Assembly: GCF_002900095.1 (NCBI RefSeq)
Contig: NZ_LLKN01000001.1
Span: forward strand, 558,001-622,000
DNA: 64,000 nt
Reading direction: 5' to 3'
From: Salegentibacter mishustinae
GTDB taxonomy: Bacteria > Bacteroidota > Bacteroidia > Flavobacteriales > Flavobacteriaceae
Part shown: positions 55,832-64,000 of the stretch, one piece after another
Numbering within the stretch: the first letter of the stretch is position 1
Layout: each line of letters opens with the position of its first letter
Made by a program: the position numbers and the translations under genes
The notes under the pieces: generated by a model
What the model was told of the DNA's origin: nothing
The model's input: only the letters and a program-made list of their open reading frames with translations
Databases searched by the model: none

Positions 55832-57829
55832 ATGGACTTTAAAGCGAAAATACTACAGGGAATTCCCAGTGAACTTCCACCTAAAAAAGAATACGATACT
55901 TCGGTAAATCACGCTCCTAAACGAAAGGCTATTCTAAACGCCGAAGAAAAACAATTAGCACTTCAAAATGCCCTGCGTTATTTTGAAGAAAAACATCACC
56001 AGGAATTGCTACCTGAATTTAAGGAGGAATTAGAGAAATACGGAAGAATTTATATGTATCGCCTGAAGCCAGACTATGATATGTATGCCCGCAATATTGA
56101 AGAATATCCTGGAAATAGCACGCAAGCAAAAGGAATCATGCTAATGATTCAAAACAACCTGGATCCTAAAGTAGCACAGCATCCCGATGAATTGATTACT
56201 TACGGTGGCAACGGGGCAGTTTTTCAAAACTGGGCACAATACCTGCTCACTATGCAATATTTAGCCGAAATGGAAAACGACCAGACTTTGGTAATGTATT
56301 CTGGCCATCCTATGGGCGTATTTCCTTCCCATGAAAATGCCCCAAGAGTAGTAGTTACTAACGGAATGATGATCCCAAATTATTCGAAACCCGATGACTG
56401 GGAAAAATTTAATGCCCTTGGTGTAACTCAATATGGTCAAATGACGGCTGGAAGTTATATGTACATTGGTCCGCAAGGAATTGTTCATGGTACCACGATC
56501 ACAGTTTTAAACGCTGGAAGAAAAATATCAAAATCTGGAGAAGGTCTGGAAGGTAAATTATTCGTGACTTCCGGTCTTGGAGGAATGAGCGGCGCGCAAC
56601 CTAAAGCCGGGAATATTGCAGGCTGCATTACCGTTTGTGCAGAGGTAAATCCCAAAGCAACCGAAACGCGCCATAGCCAGGGCTGGGTAGACGAAGTAAT
56701 TTCTGATCTAGAGAAACTTGCTAAAAGAGTGCAGGAAGCCAAAGCTAAAAAGGAGATAGTTTCTATCGCTTTCCAGGGAAATATTGTAGATGTTTGGGAA
56801 TATTTTGAAAAAGAGAATATTTATATCGATTTGGGAAGTGACCAGACTTCTTTACACAATCCCTGGGCCGGCGGTTATTACCCGGTAGGCTTGAGTTTAG
56901 AAGAAGCCAATACGATGATGGCTGAGGAACCTGAAAAATTCAAGAAAAAAGTACAGGAAAGTTTAAAAAGACAAACCGCGGCAATTAATAAACATACCGC
57001 TAAAGGCACCTATTTCTTCGATTATGGAAACGCTTTCTTATTAGAGGCTTCAAGGGCCGGAGCCGATATTCTTGCTGAAAACGGCAAAAATTTCAAATAT
57101 CCAAGTTATGTGCAGGATATTATGGGACCTATGTGTTTTGATTATGGTTTTGGGCCTTTTAGGTGGGTTTGCGCTTCGGGAAAAGAAGACGATCTTGACA
57201 AAACCGATAAGATCGCGACTCAGGTTTTAGAAGAACTCAAAAAGAATTCCCCGGAGGAAATTCAGCAGCAAATGGCTGATAATATTCAGTGGATAAAGGG
57301 CGCAAGGGAAAATAAACTGGTAGTAGGATCTAAAGCCAGGATTCTCTATGCTGATGCCGAAGGCCGAATGAAAATTGCCAAAGCCTTTAATGATGCCATT
57401 GGAAATGGTGAAATAGGAACGGTTATTTTAGGGCGTGATCATCACGATGTTTCCGGCACAGACTCCCCTTACCGGGAAACTTCAAATATTTACGATGGTT
57501 CACAATTTACGGCTGATATGGCGATACAAAATGTAATTGGAGATAGCTTTAGAGGCGCCACCTGGGTTAGCATTCATAACGGCGGTGGAGTTGGCTGGGG
57601 AGAGGTAATTAACGGCGGATTTGGTATGATTCTTGAAGGAAATAAAGCATCGGAGGAGCGTTTAAAATCTATGCTTTTCTGGGATGTTAATAATGGAATT
57701 GCCCGCCGAAGCTGGGCCCGAAACAAAGAAGCGGTTTTCGCTGCAAAAAGGGCTATGCAAATGGAACCAAAACTAAAAGTAACTATCCCAAACCTGGTAG
57801 ATCCGGCTCTTTTTGACACTAACACCTAA
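55832..57829 (+). CDS. hutU: Urocanate hydratase
   Basis: A 665-residue enzyme from Met at 55832 (MDFKAKILQGIPSELP); a TTG at 55805 also opens the frame. YGGNGAVFQNWAQYLLTMQYL and TSGLGGMSGAQPKAGNIAG are NAD-binding blocks, GPMCFDYGFGPFRWVC contains the conserved catalytic-region Cys, and SIHNGGGVGWGEVINGGFGM is a family signature. It converts urocanate to imidazolonepropionate in histidine degradation. The usual partners hutH, hutI and hutG are not in the window. Confidence 0.96.
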   Translation: MDFKAKILQGIPSELPPKKEYDTSVNHAPKRKAILNAEEKQLALQNALRYFEEKHHQELLPEFKEELEKYGRIYMYRLKPDYDMYARNIEEYPGNSTQAKGIMLMIQNNLDPKVAQHPDELITYGGNGAVFQNWAQYLLTMQYLAEMENDQTLVMYSGHPMGVFPSHENAPRVVVTNGMMIPNYSKPDDWEKFNALGVTQYGQMTAGSYMYIGPQGIVHGTTITVLNAGRKISKSGEGLEGKLFVTSGLGGMSGAQPKAGNIAGCITVCAEVNPKATETRHSQGWVDEVISDLEKLAKRVQEAKAKKEIVSIAFQGNIVDVWEYFEKENIYIDLGSDQTSLHNPWAGGYYPVGLSLEEANTMMAEEPEKFKKKVQESLKRQTAAINKHTAKGTYFFDYGNAFLLEASRAGADILAENGKNFKYPSYVQDIMGPMCFDYGFGPFRWVCASGKEDDLDKTDKIATQVLEELKKNSPEEIQQQMADNIQWIKGARENKLVVGSKARILYADAEGRMKIAKAFNDAIGNGEIGTVILGRDHHDVSGTDSPYRETSNIYDGSQFTADMAIQNVIGDSFRGATWVSIHNGGGVGWGEVINGGFGMILEGNKASEERLKSMLFWDVNNGIARRSWARNKEAVFAAKRAMQMEPKLKVTIPNLVDPALFDTNT

Positions 57830-57840
57830 AATAATATTTT

Positions 57841-58383
57841 ATGAAAGTCTTAAAAATTACACCGGTTCTCTTACTACTAGCTATCCTGGTAACGTCTTGC
57901 AGCAGCGTAAGAGTTGCTTCAGATTACGACAGGGAAGTTAACTTTAACCAATATGAAAGTTACGCGTTTTTTAAACCCGGAATAGATAAAGCTGAAATAT
58001 CAGATCTAGATAAAAAACGAATCCTTAGAGCTATAGAAACAGAAATGCAACGTAAAGGTTTTACAAAATCTGAGGATCCAGATCTTTTAGTAAGCATTTT
58101 CACGAAAACCAATGAAAATATTAATATCTACCAGAACAATATGATGGGCTGGGGATACGGCTGGGGTTGGCACCCGTGGTATTGGGGTTCAGGCTTTAAT
58201 ACGGTAAACCGCACCAGCGAAGGCACGCTGTATATAGATCTAATAGATGCTGAAGGAAAAGAATTAGTATGGCAGGGAATGGGAACCGCTGCACTAGCTG
58301 AAAAAGTAGATAAGAAACAGGAAAGGATCAACGAAATTGTTTCTGAAATACTTGAAAAGTATCCGCCAGAAATAAAGAATTAA
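57841..58383 (+). CDS. DUF4136 lipoprotein
   Basis: A 180-residue lipoprotein (signal LLLLAILVTSCSS). NFNQYESYAFFKPG, RILRAIETEMQRKGFTKSEDPDLLVSIFTK and GTLYIDLIDAEGKELVWQGMG make up the DUF4136 domain. A tryptophan/glycine-rich insert (GWGYGWGWHPWYWGSGF) is common in the family. Function is unknown. It is 11 bp after hutU and may share its transcript. Confidence 0.9.
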   Translation: MKVLKITPVLLLLAILVTSCSSVRVASDYDREVNFNQYESYAFFKPGIDKAEISDLDKKRILRAIETEMQRKGFTKSEDPDLLVSIFTKTNENINIYQNNMMGWGYGWGWHPWYWGSGFNTVNRTSEGTLYIDLIDAEGKELVWQGMGTAALAEKVDKKQERINEIVSEILEKYPPEIKN

Positions 58384-58402
58384 CCCAACAAATTTTTCAA
58401 CT

Positions 58403-58429
58403 AAAATGCTCCTCTTGCAGGAGCATTTT
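58403..58429 (+). terminator. Intrinsic terminator after the DUF4136 gene
   Basis: AAAATGCTCCT and AGGAGCATTTT form an 11-bp stem with a short CTTGC loop, followed by a T-rich tail. Confidence 0.88.
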
Positions 58430-58512
58430 TATTTTTATACGGCTTTAGTTATCATTTTATGAATTTCAGCTTAATTTCTTATCTTTATATTGAATTTTAG
58501 TTAATCACAATT

Positions 58513-60267
58513 ATGCTCGATAAAGTTGAATCTAATGCGATTTTAGACCGCTTGCCGGCCCATCTTCAGCAATATATAAAACCACAGAATTACGACGATT
58601 ATTCCCCGGTAAACCACGCGGTTTGGCGCTATGTAATGCGTAAAAATGTAGATTATCTAAGCAAAGTTGCGCACGAGTCTTACCTTGATGGTTTAAAGCA
58701 AACCGGCATTTCTATAGATCACATTCCCAATATGTATGGGATGAACCGAATTTTAAAAGAAATTGGATGGGCTGCTGTAGCTGTAGACGGCTTTATACCA
58801 CCGGCGGCTTTTATGGAATTCCAGGCTTTTAATGTATTAGTTATTGCCAGTGATATTCGCCAGCTCGAGCATATAGAATACACTCCTGCCCCAGATATTA
58901 TTCACGAAGGTGCCGGCCACGCACCTATTATCGCTAATCCAGAATATGCAGAATATCTTAGACGCTTTGGCGAAATTGGCTGTAAAGCGATTTCCAGCGC
59001 TAAAGATTATGAGATGTACGAAGCCATAAGGCACCTTTCTATTATTAAAGAAGCTGAAGATACACCTCAGCAAGAAATTGAAGAAGCTGAAAAGAAAGTA
59101 GATTACCTGCAAAATAATATGGGGAAACCCAGTGAAATGGCCCAAATTAGAAATTTACACTGGTGGACCGTTGAGTATGGGTTGATAGGAAGCCTGGAAG
59201 ATCCCAAAATATACGGCGCCGGTTTACTTTCTTCAATTGGAGAAAGCGCCTGGTGTATGACAGACAAAGTGAAGAAGATTCCATATTCTATTGAAGCTTG
59301 CAAACAGGAATTTGATATTACCAAACCCCAGCCTCAGCTTTATGTAACCCCAGATTTTGCCCATTTAAGTTCAGTTTTAGAAGAATTTGCTAATAAAATG
59401 GCTTTAAGAAAAGGCGGGTTAGAAGGAATTCAGAAATTGATAGATTCTAAAAATCTTGGGACTATAGAATTAAGTACCGGTTTACAGATCTCAGGAGACT
59501 TTTCAAAAGTTATTGAACACGATGGTAAACCAATTTATATTCAAACTTCAGGTAAAACTGCCCTTTCCCATCGGGAAAAAGAACTGGTAGGTCACGGTGT
59601 GAAAAATCATCCTGAGGGATTTGGCTCGCCAATTGGCTCTTTAAAAGGAATCAATTTAGCGATTGAAGATATGAGTCCGCGTGATCTTAGGGCTTACGAT
59701 ATCTATGAAGGTGAAAAGATTGAATTTGAATTTGAAGGTGGAATAAAAGTAAAAGGTGAGATCATTACCGGCACCAGGAATCTCCAGGGGAAAATAATAA
59801 TTATTAGCCTAAAAGATTGCACGGTTAGTTATGGGGAAGAAATTTTATTCAAACCTGAATGGGGCAAATATGATATGGCAATAGGTAAAGAAGTTATTTC
59901 AGCATTTGCCGGCCCGGCAGATAATCTTTCTTTCGATCTAATTACCCACAAAACTTCAACTACTACAATAAAAAGTAAAAGTACGCCAGAACGGGAAGAA
60001 CTTGCGTCTCTTTATGCTTCAGTTAGAAATATAAGAGAAGGAAAAAATGCCAAATTTTCATTAGACGCTGCTCTAGAACTTGTAAAAAAACATCACCCGC
60101 AAGACTGGTTGCTTTCCGTAGAAATATATGAGCTAGCAGTAGGAAAAGATGAAAAACTCGCTAAAGAAGCTCTCAGCAATTTAGAAGATGTAAAATTTCG
60201 AAGACCTGATATCTCACATTTAATTGATGGCGGAATAAGCCTTATAAACGGCCAATTGGTTAGTTAA
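58513..60267 (+). CDS. Aromatic amino acid hydroxylase (phenylalanine 4-monooxygenase-like)
   Basis: A 584-residue protein, about twice the length of ordinary bacterial PAH. The catalytic domain is in the first 330 residues: PDIIHEGAGHAPII (near 130-140) carries two His iron ligands and WWTVEYGLIG (near 216-225) contains the conserved Glu of the third ligand region. The C-terminal half has no motif I know; members in Bacteroidota carry it routinely. The reaction would be pterin-dependent hydroxylation of phenylalanine or tryptophan. Confidence 0.9.
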   Translation: MLDKVESNAILDRLPAHLQQYIKPQNYDDYSPVNHAVWRYVMRKNVDYLSKVAHESYLDGLKQTGISIDHIPNMYGMNRILKEIGWAAVAVDGFIPPAAFMEFQAFNVLVIASDIRQLEHIEYTPAPDIIHEGAGHAPIIANPEYAEYLRRFGEIGCKAISSAKDYEMYEAIRHLSIIKEAEDTPQQEIEEAEKKVDYLQNNMGKPSEMAQIRNLHWWTVEYGLIGSLEDPKIYGAGLLSSIGESAWCMTDKVKKIPYSIEACKQEFDITKPQPQLYVTPDFAHLSSVLEEFANKMALRKGGLEGIQKLIDSKNLGTIELSTGLQISGDFSKVIEHDGKPIYIQTSGKTALSHREKELVGHGVKNHPEGFGSPIGSLKGINLAIEDMSPRDLRAYDIYEGEKIEFEFEGGIKVKGEIITGTRNLQGKIIIISLKDCTVSYGEEILFKPEWGKYDMAIGKEVISAFAGPADNLSFDLITHKTSTTTIKSKSTPEREELASLYASVRNIREGKNAKFSLDAALELVKKHHPQDWLLSVEIYELAVGKDEKLAKEALSNLEDVKFRRPDISHLIDGGISLINGQLVS

Positions 60268-60302
60268 TATAGGAATGAAATTTAAAATTGCGAAAAAGAA
60301 AA

Positions 60303-60917
60303 CTAGAGTTTTATTTTTTCAAATTCTTCGGAATCATTAAAATTCTGGTTGTTGTATTGTAGCGTCCAGCCCATGGAATTGGTAAGAATATAGATCTTTT
60401 GCAATTCGCTAATTAGTCTATTTTCAGCATTAGACTTGAGCGAAGAGGCTTCTACCTTTTCTCTAATAGATTTCTCTATGCGGCCTTTAATTTTATTATG
60501 ATCTTCAGCATCAAACTGGTTTAAATAATCCTGGGTAACATCGTAATATTTTATCTCGGGATTTATCGTTATTTCCTCTTTTGGAATAGAGATAATGCGT
60601 ACAATTTTATTTTCTTCATCAATTTCGGTTTCCAATTTACTTAAGTCGTAAGCCACCGTTGCCGTAGCATTTACAATGATAAGCGCTTTCTTTCTTGCCA
60701 AAAATATATCGAGATAAAACTTCTTTGAATTTTTATAAGAATAAACCTGGGAAAAAGTGCCTTCGGTAACCACAAGCTTACCTACATTTTTTATTTGTTG
60801 TTGTAGTAAAGCGGTACTTTCTTCTAATTTATCCTGTTCCTGGTTTCTATTTTCACAGTAACGCACTCCAAAAACAACCAGTAATACCAAAAAGGCTCCA
60901 ATAAGGAAATTTCTCAT
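60303..60917 (-). CDS. DUF4230 family membrane-anchored protein
   Basis: A 204-residue protein with one N-terminal membrane helix (FLIGAFLVLLVVFGV). VGKLVVTEGTFSQVYSYKN, ALIIVNATATVAYDLSKLE and the ISIPKEEITINPEIKYYDV block fit the DUF4230 domain. Function is unknown. It is convergent with the hydroxylase gene. Confidence 0.85.
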   Translation of the reverse strand: MRNFLIGAFLVLLVVFGVRYCENRNQEQDKLEESTALLQQQIKNVGKLVVTEGTFSQVYSYKNSKKFYLDIFLARKKALIIVNATATVAYDLSKLETEIDEENKIVRIISIPKEEITINPEIKYYDVTQDYLNQFDAEDHNKIKGRIEKSIREKVEASSLKSNAENRLISELQKIYILTNSMGWTLQYNNQNFNDSEEFEKIKL

Positions 60918-60992
60918 TCTTCAATTTTTTCTAAAGGTACAAAGATTGTGAGTTTTGAGGTTTTTTGAAGAAAACACTGGCGTTATAAAATA

Positions 60993-61112
60993 CTTATGGA
61001 CGGCCCCACCCGTCCATAAGCTTTTAAAATTTCTAAAATCTACCCCAACAAATTTTAGAAAACGAATTAAGACATTTGTCAAAACCTTTGGGCTTTTCAG
61101 CCTTTCGTTTTC
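60993..61112. other. Structured intergenic region with consecutive hairpins
   Basis: Three structures follow each other: CTTATGGACGG/CCGTCCATAAG (60993-61003 and 61010-61020), TTCTAAAAT/ATTTTAGAA (61031-61039 and 61052-61060), and an outer pair GAAAACGA (61058-61065) with TCGTTTTC (61105-61112). Both of the first two loops contain CCCC. No credible gene lies here. It could be a small RNA or stacked terminators for the flanking minus-strand genes. Confidence 0.4.
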
Positions 61113-61209
61113 AACGACTTATATCTCGAATTCTAAAATAAAAATACAAAATATTTATATATAAAGTCAAGAGAAAAATTATATTAAAGATTTTTTACTC
61201 AAATTTAAT

Positions 61210-62178
61210 CTAGAATTCCAAATGCGGATATTGCTTTTTGAGTGCTGAAATTTGAGATTTCAGCTTTTCTAAAAATCGCAAATGCGCTTCAGAATCGGGA
61301 TTAAACGGGCGATGCGCTAATCCTTTTTGAATATTTTCTACTTCATTTAAAACCAAAAGAGAGGCTTCTGAAAACCAGGCTTCTTTAAATCTTTTCCAAA
61401 TATAATTTATGGCTGTTTGGGAAGGATGTAACATATCTTCACCATAAAACCGATAATCACGAAGCTCGTCCATCATCAATTCATAAGATGGGAAATAAAG
61501 CCCCCTAACTCCCAAAGAGGAAATTGATTTTCTATTCTCCAATACATTATGAATTGCGGTAATTAAATGCGCTTTACTACGCTGATTTTCAACAAACCCG
61601 TCCTTGATATGCCGAACCGGAGAAACGGTAAAAATAACTACAGCATCAGAGTTTATTTGGTGTACAACCTCTACAATCTCATTTAAAGCTCGCTCAATTT
61701 CTTCTGTAGATTGTAATTCTTTCCTGAAAGATTTCTGAGGAACTTTATGACAGTTCGCTACGCTCTGTTCACTTTCCAAATGATAATAACTCCAGGCTGT
61801 ACCTAATGTGATCACCAAATGTGAGCTTTGCTGAAGAAACTCACGAGCCTTTTGTAATGCTGAATTCAGGTTTTTGAGTAAACCCTCAGCATCGGGATTA
61901 CTCAATGCAGAATGTGCATCAAAACAATGCCAGCGCTCTTGGTGCTGAAAAACATCCTTCTCGGCATACATCTTTTCTTCCTTAAGTTTTCGAAAAAACG
62001 TTGCAATGGCTAAAGGATGGAAAAGAATTCCGAAGGGATTCTGTAAAGTTTGCAGCTTATAGAAATCAAGTTTTTCACCTATATTTTCTACAAAACAGGA
62101 ACCAATAAGAAAGATCTTAGATTCATAATCTATCTTGGGTTCAGTCTCTTTTATAGGTATTTTGGTCCTGAATTCCAT
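61210..62178 (-). CDS. GSCFA domain-containing protein
   Basis: A 322-residue protein. The name-giving block IGSCFVENIGEKLDFYKL is near residues 25-45, followed by QTLQNPFGILFHPLAIA and VITLGTAWSYYH, VIFTVSPVRHIKDGF and DMLHPSQTAINYIWKRF. The last block holds the DxxH pair of SGNH-like hydrolases, and the GS of GSCF would be the nucleophile position. The family is close to SGNH esterases; substrate is unknown. Confidence 0.93.
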   Translation of the reverse strand: MEFRTKIPIKETEPKIDYESKIFLIGSCFVENIGEKLDFYKLQTLQNPFGILFHPLAIATFFRKLKEEKMYAEKDVFQHQERWHCFDAHSALSNPDAEGLLKNLNSALQKAREFLQQSSHLVITLGTAWSYYHLESEQSVANCHKVPQKSFRKELQSTEEIERALNEIVEVVHQINSDAVVIFTVSPVRHIKDGFVENQRSKAHLITAIHNVLENRKSISSLGVRGLYFPSYELMMDELRDYRFYGEDMLHPSQTAINYIWKRFKEAWFSEASLLVLNEVENIQKGLAHRPFNPDSEAHLRFLEKLKSQISALKKQYPHLEF

Positions 62179-62324
62179 AGCATTATATAAAAGCTGTCTA
62201 AAAAGATTTTAAAACGTCACCTTGAATTTATTTCAATATCTAACGCATTGGAAATCCAAAAATATGTTAGAAGCTGAAACTAGTTCAGAGTAATAAAAAT
62301 AGACTTTTCAGCCAGCCTCGTGCT

Positions 62325-64000
62325 TTACTTTAGATAAGCCTGTGCTTCTTGCAGAGCCTCGGTAATCCCTTCCGGTTTTTTACCGCCGGCAGTTGCGAAA
62401 AACGGCTGGCCACCGCCACCGCCCTGAATATATTTACCCAGGTCTTTTACGATTTTCCCTGCGTGCAGGTCTTTTTCTTTTGCGAGTTCTTTAGAAATAT
62501 AGCAGCTTAAAAGTGCTTTTCCATTTTGTTCGGTTCCGAATAATAAAAATAAGTTTTCAAATTCATCCCCTAATTGAAAAGCAAGGTCTTTTATTCCACC
62601 GGCATCAAGATCTACTTTCTTAGCCAGGAAATTCACTCCGTTTATTTCAGAAATTTCAGCCTTTAATTCGGTTTTCAGGTTTTTGGCTTTATCCTTTAGC
62701 AAAGCTTCCACCTGCTTTTTTAAAGTTGCATTTTCGTCCTGCAAGGTATTCACCGCTTTTACCGGATCTTTTGCATTCTTCAATTCGGCCTTTATTTGCT
62801 CCAAAACCTCATCCTGGTTAGCAAAATATTCTTTTACAGCTTCCCCGGTAATTGCTTCAATTCTTCTGATTCCAGAAGCAACAGCAGCTTCAGAAGTGAT
62901 TTTAAAATGCCATATTTCTGAAGTATTCTTAACGTGGATTCCCCCGCAAAGCTCCATAGATTCTCCAAAACGAATAGCACGAACAGCATCTCCATATTTT
63001 TCACCAAAAAGCGCTAAAGCGCCCTGGTTCACAGCTTCCTTAAACGGAATACTTCGTTGCTCTTCTAAAGGCAAATGCTCGTTAATACGCTGATTTACCA
63101 GTTTTTCAACCTGCTCTAATTCCTCTTTATTTACTTTGCTGAAATGAGAAAAATCAAAACGCAAGTAATCACCTTTAACCAGAGAACCTTTTTGTTCTAC
63201 GTGAGTTCCCAAAACTTCCCGAAGCGCCTGGTGCAATAAGTGCGTGGCGGTATGGTTAGCCGCAGTAGCCGCACGTTTTTTTGAGTTTACAACCGCCTTA
63301 AATCTATCTTTTGGATTCTTAGGCAGCGATTTAGCAAAATGAACAATTAAGTTATTTTCCTTTTTTGTATCGGTAATTTCTATTTTGTTGTTTTCACTAT
63401 CTACAAGAAAACCTTTATCTCCAACCTGTCCACCACCTTCAGGGTAAAACGGAGTTTGAGCAAGCACAATTTGATATAAAGCGCCTTTTTTACTTTCTAC
63501 TTTTCGGTATCGGGCAATTTGAGTTTCAGCTTCTAAATGATCGTAACCCACAAATGCTTCGGCACTTACCGGGTTTATTTCTTCCCAGTCGCCGGCAGTA
63601 ACCTGAGTTGCCGCACGAGACCTGTCTTTTTGCTCCTTAAGTTGAGCTTCAAATTCTTTTTGATCAAGATCGAATCCGCGTTCGCGTAAAATTAGTGCAG
63701 TTAAATCTATAGGAAAACCAAAAGTATCGTAAAGCTCAAAAGCCTTTTTCCCTGAAACAGTTTTTCCTTTGGTTTCTGAAATTATATTTTCCAGCAAAAT
63801 CAAGCCCTGATCCAAAGTTCTTAAGAAAGATTGTTCTTCTTCCCTAATCACATTTTCACATAAAGTTTTTTGAGACTTAAGTTCAGGAAATGCTTCACCC
63901 ATTTGTTTGCTTAGCACTGCTACCAACTTATAAATAAAAGGCTCTTTGGTATCTAAAAACGTAAATCCGTAGCGAATGGCACGTCTTAAAATTCTTCTAA
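62325..64000 (-). CDS. alaS: Alanyl-tRNA synthetase, 3' part of gene
   Basis: The gene runs off the right edge; 62325-64000 encodes the last 558 residues or so. The visible part begins within [15 protein letters not shown] at the end of the catalytic core. The editing domain has [11 protein letters not shown] and [12 protein letters not shown] (zinc and editing ligands), and the C-Ala domain with a lysine-rich coiled coil and [20 protein letters not shown] closes the protein. A Met at 63926 is internal, not the start. Confidence 0.97.
   Translation of the reverse strand, partial: RRILRRAIRYGFTFLDTKEPFIYKLVAVLSKQMGEAFPELKSQKTLCENVIREEEQSFLRTLDQGLILLENIISETKGKTVSGKKAFELYDTFGFPIDLTALILRERGFDLDQKEFEAQLKEQKDRSRAATQVTAGDWEEINPVSAEAFVGYDHLEAETQIARYRKVESKKGALYQIVLAQTPFYPEGGGQVGDKGFLVDSENNKIEITDTKKENNLIVHFAKSLPKNPKDRFKAVVNSKKRAATAANHTATHLLHQALREVLGTHVEQKGSLVKGDYLRFDFSHFSKVNKEELEQVEKLVNQRINEHLPLEEQRSIPFKEAVNQGALALFGEKYGDAVRAIRFGESMELCGGIHVKNTSEIWHFKITSEAAVASGIRRIEAITGEAVKEYFANQDEVLEQIKAELKNAKDPVKAVNTLQDENATLKKQVEALLKDKAKNLKTELKAEISEINGVNFLAKKVDLDAGGIKDLAFQLGDEFENLFLLFGTEQNGKALLSCYISKELAKEKDLHAGKIVKDLGKYIQGGGGGQPFFATAGGKKPEGITEALQEAQAYLK

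Overview
The window looks like a chromosome segment from a marine Flavobacteriaceae bacterium (phylum Bacteroidota), possibly close to Gramella, Salegentibacter or Zunongwangia. The genus is an inference. The evidence is AT-rich DNA, several TAnnTTTG-type promoters, and many genes typical of this group: a DUF5117/DUF4953 zinc protease, ASPIC/UnbV VCBS lipoprotein, tricorn-like S41 protease, folK-deoxynucleoside kinase fusion, and DUF2797, DUF4230, DUF5522 and GSCFA proteins.

Layout. Positions 1-12957 are ordinary chromosome: end of a D-Ala-D-Ala dipeptidase gene, a single-domain response regulator, a large zinc-protease lipoprotein, a fatty-acid hydroxylase-like enzyme, a flavodoxin/ferredoxin reductase, an MscS channel, a VCBS/ASPIC lipoprotein, a YihY membrane protein and a histidine-decarboxylase-like PLP enzyme. 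Positions 33299-64000 are chromosome again: tRNA-Leu(TAA), tRNA-Gly(GCC), mutS, an ABC exporter, amidohydrolase, tricorn-like protease, TrmH-like methyltransferase, folK-dNK fusion, queuosine-precursor transporter, AsmA-like protein, GH3-like protein, hemL, a LysM glucosaminidase, an ACC-deaminase-like enzyme, hutU, an aromatic amino acid hydroxylase and the 3' part of alaS.

Between them is an integrated element of about 20.2 kb (13081-33310), bounded by a 59-bp direct repeat with one mismatch. The repeat holds the last 12 nt of tRNA-Leu plus the hairpin downstream of that tRNA. Just inside the two ends lie paired GCGTACAA motifs, likely integrase arm sites. The left part carries mobility and replication functions: tyrosine integrase, RteC-like protein, excisionase-like HTH protein, a replication-initiator-like protein overlapping a DnaC-like ATPase, and a BfmA/BtgA-like mobilization protein beside palindromic DNA that could be an oriT. 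No relaxase or conjugation gene is present. The right part is cargo: a HipB/HipA toxin-antitoxin pair, a complete type I-B-like CRISPR-Cas operon and a 44-repeat CRISPR array, then a lone HTH regulator with a 28-bp palindrome at its promoter.

The cas order is cas8b - small subunit - cas7 - cas5 - cas3 - cas6 - cas1 - cas2 - cas4 - leader - array. Two points deserve attention. The Cas8b C-terminal region, which in related systems is made by internal initiation as Cas11b, is here a separate gene. Also, what looks like the first 27 codons of cas8b lie just upstream in another reading frame. The array polarity (intact repeats by cas4, decayed repeats at the far end) agrees with a leader next to cas4. 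The main message is a mobile or formerly mobile tRNA-targeting island that pairs an addiction module with an adaptive immune system.
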